From Topomyia yanbarensis (Eukaryota; Arthropoda; Insecta; Diptera; Culicidae): a DNA stretch of 64,000 bases. The stretch spans positions 301,146,504 through 301,210,503 of the forward strand of contig NC_080671.1 of assembly GCF_030247195.1 (NCBI RefSeq), in the 5' to 3' direction. Shown here piece after piece: positions 1 through 9,708 of this stretch (position 1 is the stretch's first letter; each line of letters starts with the position of its first letter). The notes under the pieces are model-generated. The model was not told where the DNA came from, made no database searches, and saw nothing but the letters and a program-made list of their open reading frames with translations. The translations under genes were made by a program, and so were the position numbers.

Positions 1-1829
1 TATAGTTAACTCTTAAATCCATAACGCTGTTTTAAAATAACTTTGCGAAAAACATCTCAAAATTATCACAGTAATGTATTGAAACTATGAGACAATTTTT
101 ACAAAATTAGAAATAAAAAATTATTTGCGCCCTTTAGGGTTAATATGACCCCATGTTTGGAATTAAAGTCAAATGTGATATCAATTGATACAAAAATTAT
201 CTATTGCACATTTTTAAGACTTTATTTTTTATTCAATTCGTTTATTTGATAGGCACAGTTGTTTTAACTTGGCGGGCCATCTTTTTTTAAAGACTTATTA
301 TGTACAACAAGAATGTTGCCAAAAACGGAGCCCATTTGTTACCAAAATTGGAGTGTGTCAAAAAGGGAGCACGTCAAAACGGACCGTGCCAGAAACGGAA
401 TCTTACTGTACTTTACTCGAAAATTCTTTTATTTAAAATCTTTATGAATATCAATCAATGCATTCGGGGCATTGGTAGTATACTACTGATTGATTTTAAT
501 GATTGGCAAAATCTATGGAGAAAAACGTCCTTTTTCGTTATCAAAGATGGTCGCTTTCCCAGGCTTTAGCAGTCGAATCAACCAAATTTTGTTTTCATTT
601 TGATATCAGATTTTATTCTGGTAACGCCCTGCCCTTTCGCTCAGTAAGGGGAATGGACGCGTTGAATCAGGTTGGTCGAGGCACATTGTGAGTCAGTGAA
701 TGCATGACGCACAAAAGCCTGAGCCGATTGCAATTACTGTCAGGGATCAATCAAAGACTTAGAAATGGAAACATGTACGTCATTAAAATCGGTTCAGTTT
801 ACATAGTTATAATTCGCCAACAATTTGGGTCACTAAACTATAATATAATATATTTAAACGCAGTGTATTTATCACAAAATATGACTAACCATGTTTCAGT
901 TCCGTTGAACCATTCTGAGTGGCCAACATAAATTTATTTATTCGTAACACTCACCCTTTTCCTTTCTGTATTGTTTTAGTTATTTTTTTTCCTCTCTGGA
1001 GAAGCGGACAAGATTTACTAAAGCTTAATGATGTGCAAAAACTCATGCATAGGATTATCAAGAGTGAACAAAAAGATGATAGCTCTCAGTATATCGCTGA
1101 TCGAGAATCTACAACCATATGTACACATAATACTGGCACCTCAAGCAACATTCGATTTCTCGATTCCACAATGCTGAGGAATAAGCTCTAAAAATATCTA
1201 ATATTTACTGCTTGTTAATGTCGCACTATTCAATGCACCCACCGGAAGGCTAAGTAAGAAAGATCTGCTGATATCTCTTTTATCCTGGGAGATTCGAAAA
1301 CATTTAATGAAACTAAGAAACACATACATATATGCACACATGAATATAAGCAAAAACAAAGGAAAAGAAATATACAAGTGCACTAACGCCGGACACTCCT
1401 GAATGCACTGAAACAAACAAAAAAAGGGTAGAGTACAAAGGATAATAAAAAATAACCCATGAAATCGTGGACACAATGAGCTTACTAACAAAAAAAGGAC
1501 TAAGAAAGAACGAAGGGAAAGTACCATCTGCTCTAGGGTTGAAACACAGACAATTATTTGTTTCTGCATCAAAAGATGAAATTAAAAATATTATTTAACA
1601 ACATGTTGAACATGAGTCATATCACTCCACGTGTCAAATTTGAAAGCAAGCCCAAGAACAAAATATGACGATAACGTGTATATAAATTACGAAAATCGTA
1701 ACTAAGATACTGAAATCATGAACATAAATTACTACTCGTGCGTGTATCACGATAACTTGAATAGAAATTATGAAAATCGTACCTATGGTCCTGAACATTG
1801 TTCAGCTGTCGACTCTTTTAGTTGTTATA
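1..1829. other. AT-rich intergenic or intronic DNA, no gene seen
   Basis: Open frames here are short, rich in rare residue runs and lack splice-supported continuation. If the Ku70-like gene runs in from the left, this may be intron or upstream DNA of that gene, but no earlier exon was recognised. A loose repetition of an ACGGAGC/ACGGACC-type word occurs around 320-400; nothing else stands out. Confidence 0.5.
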
Positions 1830-1837
1830 GTTTATAC

Positions 1838-2053
1838 CAGTGATTCTCAACCTGGGGGCCGCGAAGTTGTTTCTGGGAGTCCGCGAAAAAAAATGTATTT
1901 TCCTAGTGCATATTGAAATTTCCAGTCTTGTTTCCTAACAAACTGAAAATAACATTTTGTTAGCATACAAAATCGATGTTTATCCGTGGGATCCGCAGCA
2001 ACCCAGGGTGATTTCTAAGGGGTTCGTGGTACAAGAAAGGTTGATAACCGCTG
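1838..2053. mobile_element. hAT-type MITE with 8-bp target duplication
   Basis: The ends are CAGTGATTCTCAACC and, inverted, CAGCGGTTATCAACC, the terminal motif typical of hAT-superfamily non-autonomous elements. Both sides carry the perfect 8-bp direct repeat GTTTATAC (1830-1837 and 2054-2061), the hAT target-duplication length. The 216-bp element has no coding capacity. Confidence 0.85.
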
Positions 2054-2367
2054 GTTTATACACAGCAGTGCATCCCCAAATCATGAACGAGGATCATACG
2101 ATCTAAACATGTCGAGAGAACACCCACAGTAACCCAACGAAATATGCGAATGTAGTACCATATATTTGTGGCGAGAACCAGTGTTTTGGAAACACAAATA
2201 GTTCCATGAATACGTGGTTTATTTTCTCATAGTTTCAGGAATTTGGTCATGGGTTTTGTATACCAATAAGTTCACCAAATTGTGATATATTTTCATGGAT
2301 TTGTGGTCGTGTTTTTTCGTGTATATCGTTAAAATATTGATCAATAGTTGGTTTATTGCCAATGTTT

Positions 2368-2536
2368 GGGGGGACGAGCATAGCGTAGTTGGTAAATCGA
2401 TTGCCTTGTACGCAGCTCACCTGGGTTCGCTTCCCAACCCCGCACATAGGGTTAGAGATTTTTCCAAAAGAGATTTCTCAAACCCGAAAAGAGGCGAATG
2501 ACCCTAAGGTTAAAACCTCTATAATTAAAAATAAAA
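2368..2536 (+). mobile_element. tRNA-derived SINE (Feilai-like)
   Basis: A tRNA-like head carries an A box (TAGCGTAGTTGG, 2381-2392) and a B box (GGTTCGCTTCC, 2424-2434), the internal RNA polymerase III promoter. A tRNA-unrelated body and an A-rich tail (AATTAAAAATAAAAA) follow. The element is flanked by AATGTTT (2361-2367 and 2537-2543), a TSD of retroposition. It lies in the intron about 60 bases before the acceptor of the Ku70-like exon at 2595. Feilai is the well-known SINE of this form in Aedes; family membership is from memory of that form, not from a search. Confidence 0.8.
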
Positions 2537-2594
2537 AATGTTTCTGCTGTTCTATTCTAGAAAAACTTAAGGTTTTATTTTCTCTACTTGATAG

Positions 2595-2901
2595 GATGAA
2601 ATCAATGCACCGAAGAAACGTGCGAAAATAACTAGTGAAGATGCACCAGATGCTAAGACCCCTCGAATGGCCACATATGTAGACCCTGCCTCGATCGTGG
2701 AATCAATTAAAAATGGAAAGGTAATATATCAGTTAGAGGAATGCAGATATATGTAACAGATGCTTCAATTTGTTTCTTCAGGCTGGGTCTGTTCTCGTGG
2801 CAACCCTGCGGGATTACTTACGTCAGATAGGTGTTGAAGGAATATCGAAATTGACTAAAGCTTCTCTAATAGATAGGATAAAGCAGCACCATCATTTATG
2901 A
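2595..2901 (+). CDS. Ku70-like protein, C-terminal two exons (SAP domain)
   Basis: Two exons are visible: 2595-2720 (42 codons, acceptor TTGATAG, donor GTAATA) and 2782-2901 (39 codons plus TGA, acceptor TTCTTCAG), joined in phase 0. The encoded tail has a basic, nuclear-signal-like stretch (APKKRAKI), then a helix-extended loop-helix pattern: IVESIKNGKAG, TLRDYLRQIGV, KLTKASLIDRIKQ. That is the layout of the SAP DNA-binding domain ending Ku70, including the short helix and glycine before it. Ku70 pairs with Ku80, binds broken DNA ends in the nucleus and starts non-homologous end joining. Earlier exons (vWA and beta-barrel domains) are not in the window. Another SAP-tailed nuclear protein is possible. 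The gene converges on the arrestin gene with 211 bp between stop codons. Confidence 0.55.
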
Positions 2902-3112
2902 AACATCTTGTACGTTTTTTATTCTTCATTCATTTTGTTATTTTTTTATATCTATAGAATACTCTAAGCTTGTTCACTTAATACATGTGCATATGGCACT
3001 TCTTTTAGATGCCTTGCGGAATATCACCTAGAAAATGCATAACTATTTATTTCCTAACATATCACTTAAAACGTCGAAATAATAGTACGATGATTCATAT
3101 CGTGTGCTATTG

Positions 3113-4233
3113 TTATTTCAAATCAGCTTTTTCGTGCAACCAAGGTCTAAAAATTGGCAGCGTGGATGGATAGTGTGTTTCCGGTTTGTAGACAGTTTCA
3201 GCCCATTCGTTTGTATCTTCTCCTTCAGTGGTCTTGAATGGATATGTTCCAAGCGTAATTGGCAGCTGCAATTTGACTTGCTTTTCCAGCGATTTCGGCT
3301 CGATCAGAAACTGAAATTATAGCGAAATACACATTATCGCATGTTTACGTAGTTCTTTTACAACATTTTTCTGGTCGTTATGATATAGAAAATAACATAC
3401 ACAAACATCATATTGTATCCGAATCAAATGACATCCTCGTAGATTTGTTGGTGGTAGCGGTGGCACGTATAACGATTCATTTTGCCAATCATCGCGACAA
3501 CCTGGTCGAATTTTTCCACGTGCGATTACTGCTAGTTCCCGTTTTTCCGTTTGTACCAATTTGTCATGGGCAAGGTATTGAATAGTCTTAAAGAAATATG
3601 AAACATAATCAATTCTTTTAGATGAGGATCGATGTTTTCATTCTTACTTCAGTTAACGCAGCTTTTGTGCTTTTGATAGTGACATTACTGGAATTAGTCA
3701 CTGCCGATGTGATCATTATAGATTCGCCAGGTACGTACCCTCCCCTGTCCAAAATTATTTTGCATTTGACGATGCCTCCTCCTACACAAGTAACTCCCAA
3801 ATTATGTTCGACGTTGCATTTGAATGGATCCTGAAAAATATTTGATACCTTTAACAATAGACTTACAAAATGCAAATTGTCAAGTAGGTACTAACTGCTA
3901 AGTACGGTTGCTCGGTGTTTAGGTTAATAGGATTCATAACTATGAACACTTGGTGATTCTTGTGTATCAATCCGGAAGGTTCGCGTAAAGCCGCTTTGCA
4001 GTAATATTGTACCCATCCATATCGCCCCAGGAAGGTGGATGGTAAATCTACCGGTAAACCTAATTTAAAAGGAAAGCTATGTATTCCCGGCGATAGAACG
4101 GTTGGTCCTTGATTTTCACTGTCGCCCAACAAACGCATTCTGAAGTCTATGTAGTTCTCCTTGTCGTAAAAGCGGTCATGTCGACCCGATCTCACACGTA
4201 CTACACACTCACCAACAACATGGAAGTGTAGTC
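3113..4233 (-). CDS. Alpha-arrestin (arrestin domain-containing protein), 5' end missing
   Basis: Four exons read on the minus strand: 4233-3896, 3830-3648, 3586-3407 and 3310-3113. Acceptors are AG and donors GT (GTTAGT, GTAAGA, GTTTGT), and all junctions keep frame. Together they encode about 298 residues ending ADLK-stop. The N-terminal arrestin fold shows GLHFHVVGEC, the F/Y-rich strand RFYDKENYIDF, the PFKLGLP turn with LPSTFLGRYGWVQYYCKA, and NPINLN before the hinge. The C-terminal fold shows GGGIVKCKI, GYVPGESI, TEKRELAVIARGKI, the PPLPPTNLRGC segment and KLQLPITLGTYPF. Alpha-arrestins are cytosolic adaptors that link membrane cargo to Nedd4-type ubiquitin ligases and endosomal sorting. 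No PPxY motif is seen in the visible part, so ligase recruitment may differ. The first exon, coding roughly the first 40-50 residues, was not found. AATAAA lies about 62 bases past the stop (3051-3046). Confidence 0.9.
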
Positions 4234-5669
4234 CTGAAAATATAAAAATAATAAATTGGATTGTACAGTGAGAATAGATGCATAGAAGAGAATTTTTTTT
4301 TGTTATTTATGCTGAAATTTGAAACATTTCTGCTAAATAAGTATTATATAGATGTTTTAGAAACAGTACACTGATACTAGATAGATAATAGTGCGGCCCT
4401 CTCCCTAATAGGGTCAAAAAAGGCTCATCATCCTATGAGAATGAGAACTTTATATTTTTTGAATCTTTGTACATTAAACGGATCAAATGATTTATGATAA
4501 TTGAAAGGATCAGTGCAAGAACGGCCCAACTATAAAAAACTTGTTCTGAGATATAACGGAAAATGAAAATAACCAAATTTGTTTTTACGTTTTATTTGCG
4601 ACCATTAATTTTTTTGCATTTTCTTTTCATAAGGCTAAATAGTATAATGTCATGATGGTTTTGAACATAAATTCAATGTTTTTAGTTTTGTTTATAAAAA
4701 AATTAAAATCACTTGGGCCGGTCTAGCGTAGACAAAAAAAACATAAAACATAGTAACATAACAGACAAAAAAACGAAATTCCCAAAACACGAACTTAGGC
4801 CACTAATTATTATCGAGGAACTTATCAACATCGTTATCTTTCGCTGTAGTAGATTCCTTAATTTTTTTGTAGAAACTGCATAACGTATAGCAGCTGCAGC
4901 TCATTGTTTTTTTTTCTGTGATCGGGCGCTGGGCATGAAACAGCGAGCTTAACCTTCCAGAAGTCGCGCAAATGGCTCACTGAACGAGCACCCGCTGGTG
5001 CCCCAAGACATTTTCGTTAGATTTTCAGAACAGCGTGTACCCAGTGAACGAGTTTTCTCCTTATCTACATTAACCGAACTAAATTAAACTAAACTAAACA
5101 TTCTCGGTGGATTTTCAACGATTGGCTGAAATTAAGTTGTAGGGGAGACCGGGGCTGGTTGGCCGAGTTTCGCTTTCGGAATTTCTGTACCCCTTCTGGT
5201 TCTGGGTCTTTTTGAAAAAGAGATTTTCGCTGTCATGAAGATACAACCCTTGAGCACATATGTAATTTTTTGATTCATGAAAAAAAATCAAGGAAAAAGT
5301 TATTATCAAACAAACGCGGAAAGAAAAATCGGCCAACCAACTCCAAAGCTCGGGTAGGTTGGTCGAGTTTGATAAAATAAGTTAAACACATCAAATGTAT
5401 TAGTAGAAATCTTTTTTAATTAAAAAAAAAGATTTAATCCACCTATCAGTGATATGACACATTTCTTACACATATAACTGTTGCATTATTCATTAGTTTG
5501 CCGAACTCACATGATGTTGGCAAGCAACTAGAAGTGAGATAAGCACAGTTTAAAGTCCTGCATGCATAACACTTCTAATAAACTGAATAAATTATAGAAA
5601 AATAACAAAACGAATAAAATTAAAATAATTATGAAGCAAAAGATCAAAAAAAGTTATTCATTAAATGGA
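4234..5669. other. Arrestin first intron or upstream DNA; transposon scraps
   Basis: No coding signal was recognised, though the missing first arrestin exon may lie here or further right. A TTAA followed by CCTTCCAGAAGTCGCGC (4949 onward) is one end of the TTAA MITE seen complete at 54803-54908; the other end is absent. At about 5149-5336 an inverted pair (GGGGCTGGTTGGCCGA against TCGGCCAACCAACTCC) marks another small inverted-repeat element whose target duplication is not clear. Confidence 0.5.
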
Positions 5670-5689
5670 GCATGATTAGATTGTATGTC

Positions 5690-5910
5690 GATTCCCGGTT
5701 TACCATTTCCCGGAAAACCATTTTCCGGAATGTCATTTCCCAGAAAACTATTTCCCGGAATGTACCATTTCCCGGAAAACCATTTCCCGGAATGTACCAT
5801 CTCCCAGAATATCATTTCCCGGAATGTACCATTTCCCGGAATACTATTTCCCGGAATGTACCATTTCCCGGAATACCATTACCCGGAATGTACTTTTTCT
5901 CGGTAAATAT
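5690..5910 (+). repeat. Left arm array of TTCCCGGAA units
   Basis: About a dozen units alternate between two spacings, reading roughly CATTTCCCGGAATGTAC and CATTTCCCGGAAAAC. Eight exact TTCCCGGAA palindromes are present (first bases near 5706, 5751, 5767, 5783, 5816, 5832, 5847, 5863), plus near matches such as TTTCCCAGAA. The open frames through the array are only translations of the repeat. Confidence 0.9.
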
Positions 5911-6052
5911 TTATACTATTGAAATCTAAAGAAAACATGTAATTTGAACTTTAAGAACAAATCCAGAGCTATGTTGACTTACATATATGGTATTCTATAG
6001 CATTCAAAATCTTATCATTTTATAGAAGGCAATATCATGAACACTAGAGATT

Positions 6053-6334
6053 TTGAGCCGAGTTTATAGAAACAGCCCAACGAATCATGTGTTTTTTACC
6101 TTCCAAGATGTTTGTGAACCTGCATACACGTGGCCTGGTTACATAGAGAGAATTCTGGTTTCTAAAATCTTTAATTATCACGAGCGTTTACAATTAACCA
6201 CTTTTTTCGTGAATGGTCTTCGAGATCCAGAGGAATGGGTTAAATTTATCGTCGAAATCAAAGGATTTCATTTTCGCCGTTACAGAAGAGTAATCTTGGA
6301 TTTGTTCAATTATTTTAACATTTTTATTCCGTGA
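6053..6334 (+). CDS. Open frame of unknown family inside the foldback element
   Basis: I do not recognise this protein. The last ~72 residues look coding rather than random: charged and aromatic residues are mixed (DVCEPAYTWPGYIERI, NYHERLQLTTFFVNGLRDP, EEWVKFIVEIKGFHFRRY, LDLFNYFNIF), with predicted amphipathic helices and a natural stop at 6332-6334. The part before the DVCEP segment is less convincing. A pyrimidine tract ending in CCAAG (about 6100-6111) could be a splice acceptor, making this a terminal exon. It is inside a transposon with 9-bp TSDs, so it may be a remnant of the element's own coding region or a captured host or viral exon. No transposase catalytic motif is seen. Confidence 0.35.
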   Translation: MSRVYRNSPTNHVFFTFQDVCEPAYTWPGYIERILVSKIFNYHERLQLTTFFVNGLRDPEEWVKFIVEIKGFHFRRYRRVILDLFNYFNIFIP

Positions 6335-6822
6335 AAAAGAAATATTTTTCCTTTTGTATGAGTCATTCCATTTACGTATTGATGGAACACCGAGAGAGCT
6401 ACCAACTTTTAAACTAAACTAACCTATTCTCCTCTATTCTTTATTTCACATTATTCCGCGATAAATAAAATTTACAATCAAGATATGATAAGCTTTATAG
6501 ATATTGATTGACTGTGCTGGAATAAAACATGATGACATTCTTCTGCATTCCAAGTTTTTGTTTGGTTCGCTTGACACCTTTTCTTTGCTCTCTGATCATA
6601 TTAAGAAAAAAACAAGCTCTCATAAACCAATAAAGTACCAGAAAAGAGATTATGCTTAAAAAAGGCAAAGTCTCAAAGAAGATTGTTATGAATTATTAAT
6701 TTCCAAAAAAAGTATTCAAATTTTAAAGAAGACAAATTCAAAAATATTTTTCATGATTTACTCATCTCCAAAAGAAGGCGAATAAGCTCATAGAATGACA
6801 ATTATAATTCAAAAAGTTATAA

Positions 6823-7208
6823 CCCCATAGAAAATCCTCCCGATTTTCCCACCGACTAAATCGGTTTGCGTCGGCACAATCGGCCGACTATGCCACCAAT
6901 TGATCGGTCGATTGTTGCACCGACTCTTATGGGGGTTTAACATGGACGTCAGCCAACGCGACAACCGATTAAATATGACAGACGAAATCTGTTGAAATCG
7001 GTCTATTTCAACCAATTAAATCGATCGATTAGTTGATAGTTCAAAACTGGAACCAGATTCACACAGATTAAATGTGGCGATTAATACGGTGACGAAAATT
7101 GTCCACCGACGAAACCCAACTTGGTCGTTTAATTATTCTGTCGACCTCGAAGCACCCGTTTTCGTCGGTCGACTGTGAAATTTATGAACTGTCAAATTTT
7201 CTATGGGG
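6823..7208. mobile_element. Short inverted-repeat element (MITE) inside the foldback
   Basis: The ends CCCCATAGAAAAT and ATTTTCTATGGGG are exact inverted copies 386 bp apart. The interior is rich in ACCGAC/ATCGGT words of alternating orientation. Flanks share only AA, so the target duplication is uncertain. No coding frame is supported. Confidence 0.6.
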
Positions 7209-7589
7209 AAGGCATGTTAGGACCACTAGTACTTAAATCCAATAAAACACCAAGAATATTTTGAAAGAGTACTTAAAAGAATGTGAAACTACATAGAAAT
7301 AGAAAGTACATATAAATCAAAAACATGTCAAAAACAACGACAAGGAAGCATGCATGTATAAAAAAGAAAAACCGGTTTTTTTAGATGCACAATCCATAAA
7401 AATACCAAAATAAATATATCTGAAGCATTGTTGATATGTTATTCTAACTTACATTTAAAATCAATAAAATTCCAAACTACAAAAAGTAGTAGTTCTAAAA
7501 TAGAGGGAATTTCGTAGTTTGTTTGACATTTGCTGCGTAGCAAGTGTAATCAAAATGAGTGGTGGCAAGGTACGTGGTTTAATTTATTT

Positions 7590-7790
7590 TCCGGGAAATG
7601 GTATTCCGGGAAATGGTTTTCCGGGAAATGGAACATTCTGGGAAATGGTTTTTCCGTGAAATGGTACATTCCGAGAAATGGTTTTCTGGGAAATGGTACA
7701 TTCCGGGAAATGGTTTTCCGGGAAATTGTAAATTCTGGGATATGGTTTTCCGGAATATGGTATACCGGGAAATGGTATTCCGCGAAATGA
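7590..7790 (-). repeat. Right arm array of TTCCGGGAA units
   Basis: This is the inverted partner of the array at 5690-5910, with the unit ATTCCGGGAAATGGT and about five exact TTCCGGGAA sites. It is more diverged than the left arm, with variants such as TTCTGGGAA and TTCCGTGAA. The two arms are about 1.7 kb apart and could pair in single-stranded DNA or RNA. Confidence 0.85.
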
Positions 7791-7808
7791 CGTACAACCG
7801 CATGATTA

Positions 7809-8118
7809 ATATATATCAAATTAATAAAATAAATAAATCAAATTAGCTCAAATGAAAATTAGACAATATCAAAAAAGTTATAAAATTTAGAGAGTAAATT
7901 GAATTGTTTCAAGCTAACAAACTGTCATCTAATAATAAAAAGAACTGACTAAACCGAATTAATGAAATGAAGAAGCTGAATAAGATATATGAACTGGGAA
8001 AAAATAACAATTTAATAAAATGATTAAAATAAATGAAATAAATAATATGAATAAATCCAAAAAAAATAATTATTAAGACAAATAATATGAATAATATGGA
8101 TAAAATTAACAATTTCAT
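7809..8118. repeat. Degenerate AATAAAATGA-type simple repeat
   Basis: Loose repetition of AATAAA, AATGAA and AATAAT words without a fixed period, strongly A-rich on the plus strand. The open frames across it are low-complexity F/I/L strings and are not genes. A similar tract lies at 17240-18030, beyond the other side of the BEL element. Confidence 0.6.
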
Positions 8119-8144
8119 ACCTAATATTTTTCTAGCACATATTG

Positions 8145-8223
8145 ACTGCCGCTAGAAGCATAACTGTCCCATGTGCTATGGGAATCCCTATACACATGGG
8201 ACAATTATGCTTCTAGCGGCAGT
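8145..8223. mobile_element. 79-bp hairpin MITE, copy 1
   Basis: A near-perfect palindrome beginning ACTGCCGCTAGAAGCATAA and ending in its complement. The whole element is one hairpin with a few mismatches near the centre. It is flanked by TG on both sides, a 2-bp TSD. The copy at 9999-10077 is the same sequence in the opposite orientation. Confidence 0.8.
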
Positions 8224-8428
8224 TGAGTTCCGAAACAGTTTTTCTTAAAAGTGTTGGAGTAAAGAAACATGCAAAACCTGTTTTGATCAAAGCGAGTAAA
8301 GGCGCTTTAACCTAGGCGCATTAGCCAGGACAGGTCTAAATACCTCTGTTCCATCCCAGGAAGAAAGGACCAAAGGAGTGACATTAACCTTTTTAGCCAA
8401 ATCACTCCCAACGATTTATCAAACCCCC

Positions 8429-8774
8429 TGGTCGAACCAGTAAGATAGGTTGGGTAAACGTAAGCATCCCTAAACCAGATCAAATTAGATCGCTTTCAAC
8501 ATCTCTCAATATCTCTCACCAAGCACACCCGATACCGGGTAGATAAGCGCGATCATGTTGAGCAATAAACTTAGTTATCTATCGATGCTTGATAACACGT
8601 AGTACACACGGGTTGAATTTCTACTCCCAACTTATATGGCAATTAAAAGTTAAGTTCAGTGAACCCGTACTGTGTGTGAAGATTACCAAAAGAAAGCCAG
8701 TGATCGAAGGCAAAGTCTGGGCGAAGATAGTAGTTATACAGTCCACTTTTTGTTCCCCCCTTCGTGCCAGAACA
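8429..8774 (+). repeat. 5' LTR of the BEL element
   Basis: It begins TGGTCGAACCAGTAAG and ends GTGCCAGAACA. It differs from the 3' LTR mainly around 8585-8603, where extra bases (GCTTGATAACACGT) occur. As in any LTR, promoter and RNA end signals should lie here, but no clear TATA box was fixed. Confidence 0.95.
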
Positions 8775-8792
8775 TGGTCCTTCGAACCGGAT
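8775..8792 (+). other. Primer-binding site of the BEL element
   Basis: The bases TGGTCCTTCGAACCGG directly follow the 5' LTR. TGG complements a tRNA 3' CCA, and TTCGAACCGG complements a T-arm, so a host tRNA would prime minus-strand DNA synthesis. The tRNA identity was not determined. Confidence 0.75.
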
Positions 8793-9708
8793 TCGCCGGA
8801 CCAGAAGATTAAAGTGAACAGTTCTGAACATAATTAGTGATTTGTTCGATCACAGTAGTTGCCCGCGATTCGGCGGCGTCATAAAGTTGCCTCAGAAAGG
8901 CAGTGTGATAACGTGGTCACAGTGCTATATAAAAGACGAACAATAGTGCATGTGACAATTGATCGTCGTGATCCTCGTGTGGTTTTGGCGCGTTCATCCA
9001 GCGGCATTGTGCTGCTACTACCAATTGTTCTGCTGGTAGCGTCACACGGAGGGAAAAACGTGTGAAACGTTGGATGCTGTTTCGGATCAACCGTCGGTGG
9101 AAGTGAATTCGTTCTGCTGTTGGAGTATCGGATCGGCAGGCTGCTGGTTACCTCATCCTGTCATCAACTTGCTTCTGTTAAGTATACTGCATGTGGGTAG
9201 TGCATGTTTGTGTGGCTTGGGTTGCATGTGTTGGGTAGAGATTATGTGCGAGATTTATCAATAAAAATTGGAAAAATGATCTTGAGCGTTTTTTTCGGGA
9301 ATTGTGATCTCGGTTGAGTTTGATTTCCCTTGAAGTTATAACTGGTTTCACCATTGCGACTTTAGGAAGGTTTGTTGTATTTCTCCATTACAAGTTTGCT
9401 CTCGGCTGTCAATCAGATGGTATTCGGCTGTCAATCGCGCGTTGTGGGACGTCGAGTTGATTAATTACGATACGAAAAATGCCAGTTCCAGCGTCCAATG
9501 CAGTGAATAGTGAATGAAAAGTGCAAAAGTGAAATTAAACATACTAAAGCCAAGTTTACAATACCGCGGTGTGATCTCATAATTGACAGTGGCGTGCATA
9601 AACTGAATCTAAATCAAGGTGAACATTCATAAACTTATTCTAGTTATTTAGTGAATTTATAAGCAGTACTGTAAACTTGCAAGTGATCCTTATCAAGTGT
9701 GTGCGAAA

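Larger units (their letters stand above)
5670..7808. mobile_element. Foldback transposon with 9-bp target duplication
   Basis: The 2121-bp element (5679-7799) is flanked by the perfect 9-bp direct repeat GCATGATTA (5670-5678 and 7800-7808). Its ends are inverted: GATTGTATGTCGATTCCCGG on the left matches GGTTGTACGTCATTTCGCGG read inward from the right. Each end continues into an array of 16-18 bp units holding the palindrome TTCCCGGAA. Long arms made of short tandem units and a 9-bp TSD are the hallmarks of Drosophila FB elements, and a 9-bp TSD is also normal for Mutator-like elements. The middle holds an open frame (6053-6334) and a MITE (6823-7208). Confidence 0.85.

Noticed and set aside
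1198..1572. 124-codon minus-strand frame with hydrophobic stretches
   Set aside because: Low-complexity L/F/C-rich translation of A-rich DNA; no domain, start context or splice support.
2381..2440. tRNA-like sequence with A and B boxes
   Set aside because: It is followed by a SINE body and A-rich tail and flanked by a 7-bp TSD, and the cloverleaf is not kept; it is a SINE head and not a tRNA gene.
5690..5910. CRISPR-like array
   Set aside because: Units are too short, spacers are not unique, and the array is a transposon arm in a eukaryotic genome.
5672..5929. Frames reading FPGMYHFPEYHFPE-type repeats as a secreted or structural protein
   Set aside because: They are translations of the 16-18 bp tandem repeat, appear in several frames and in inverted form at 7590-7790, and vary as DNA and not as protein.
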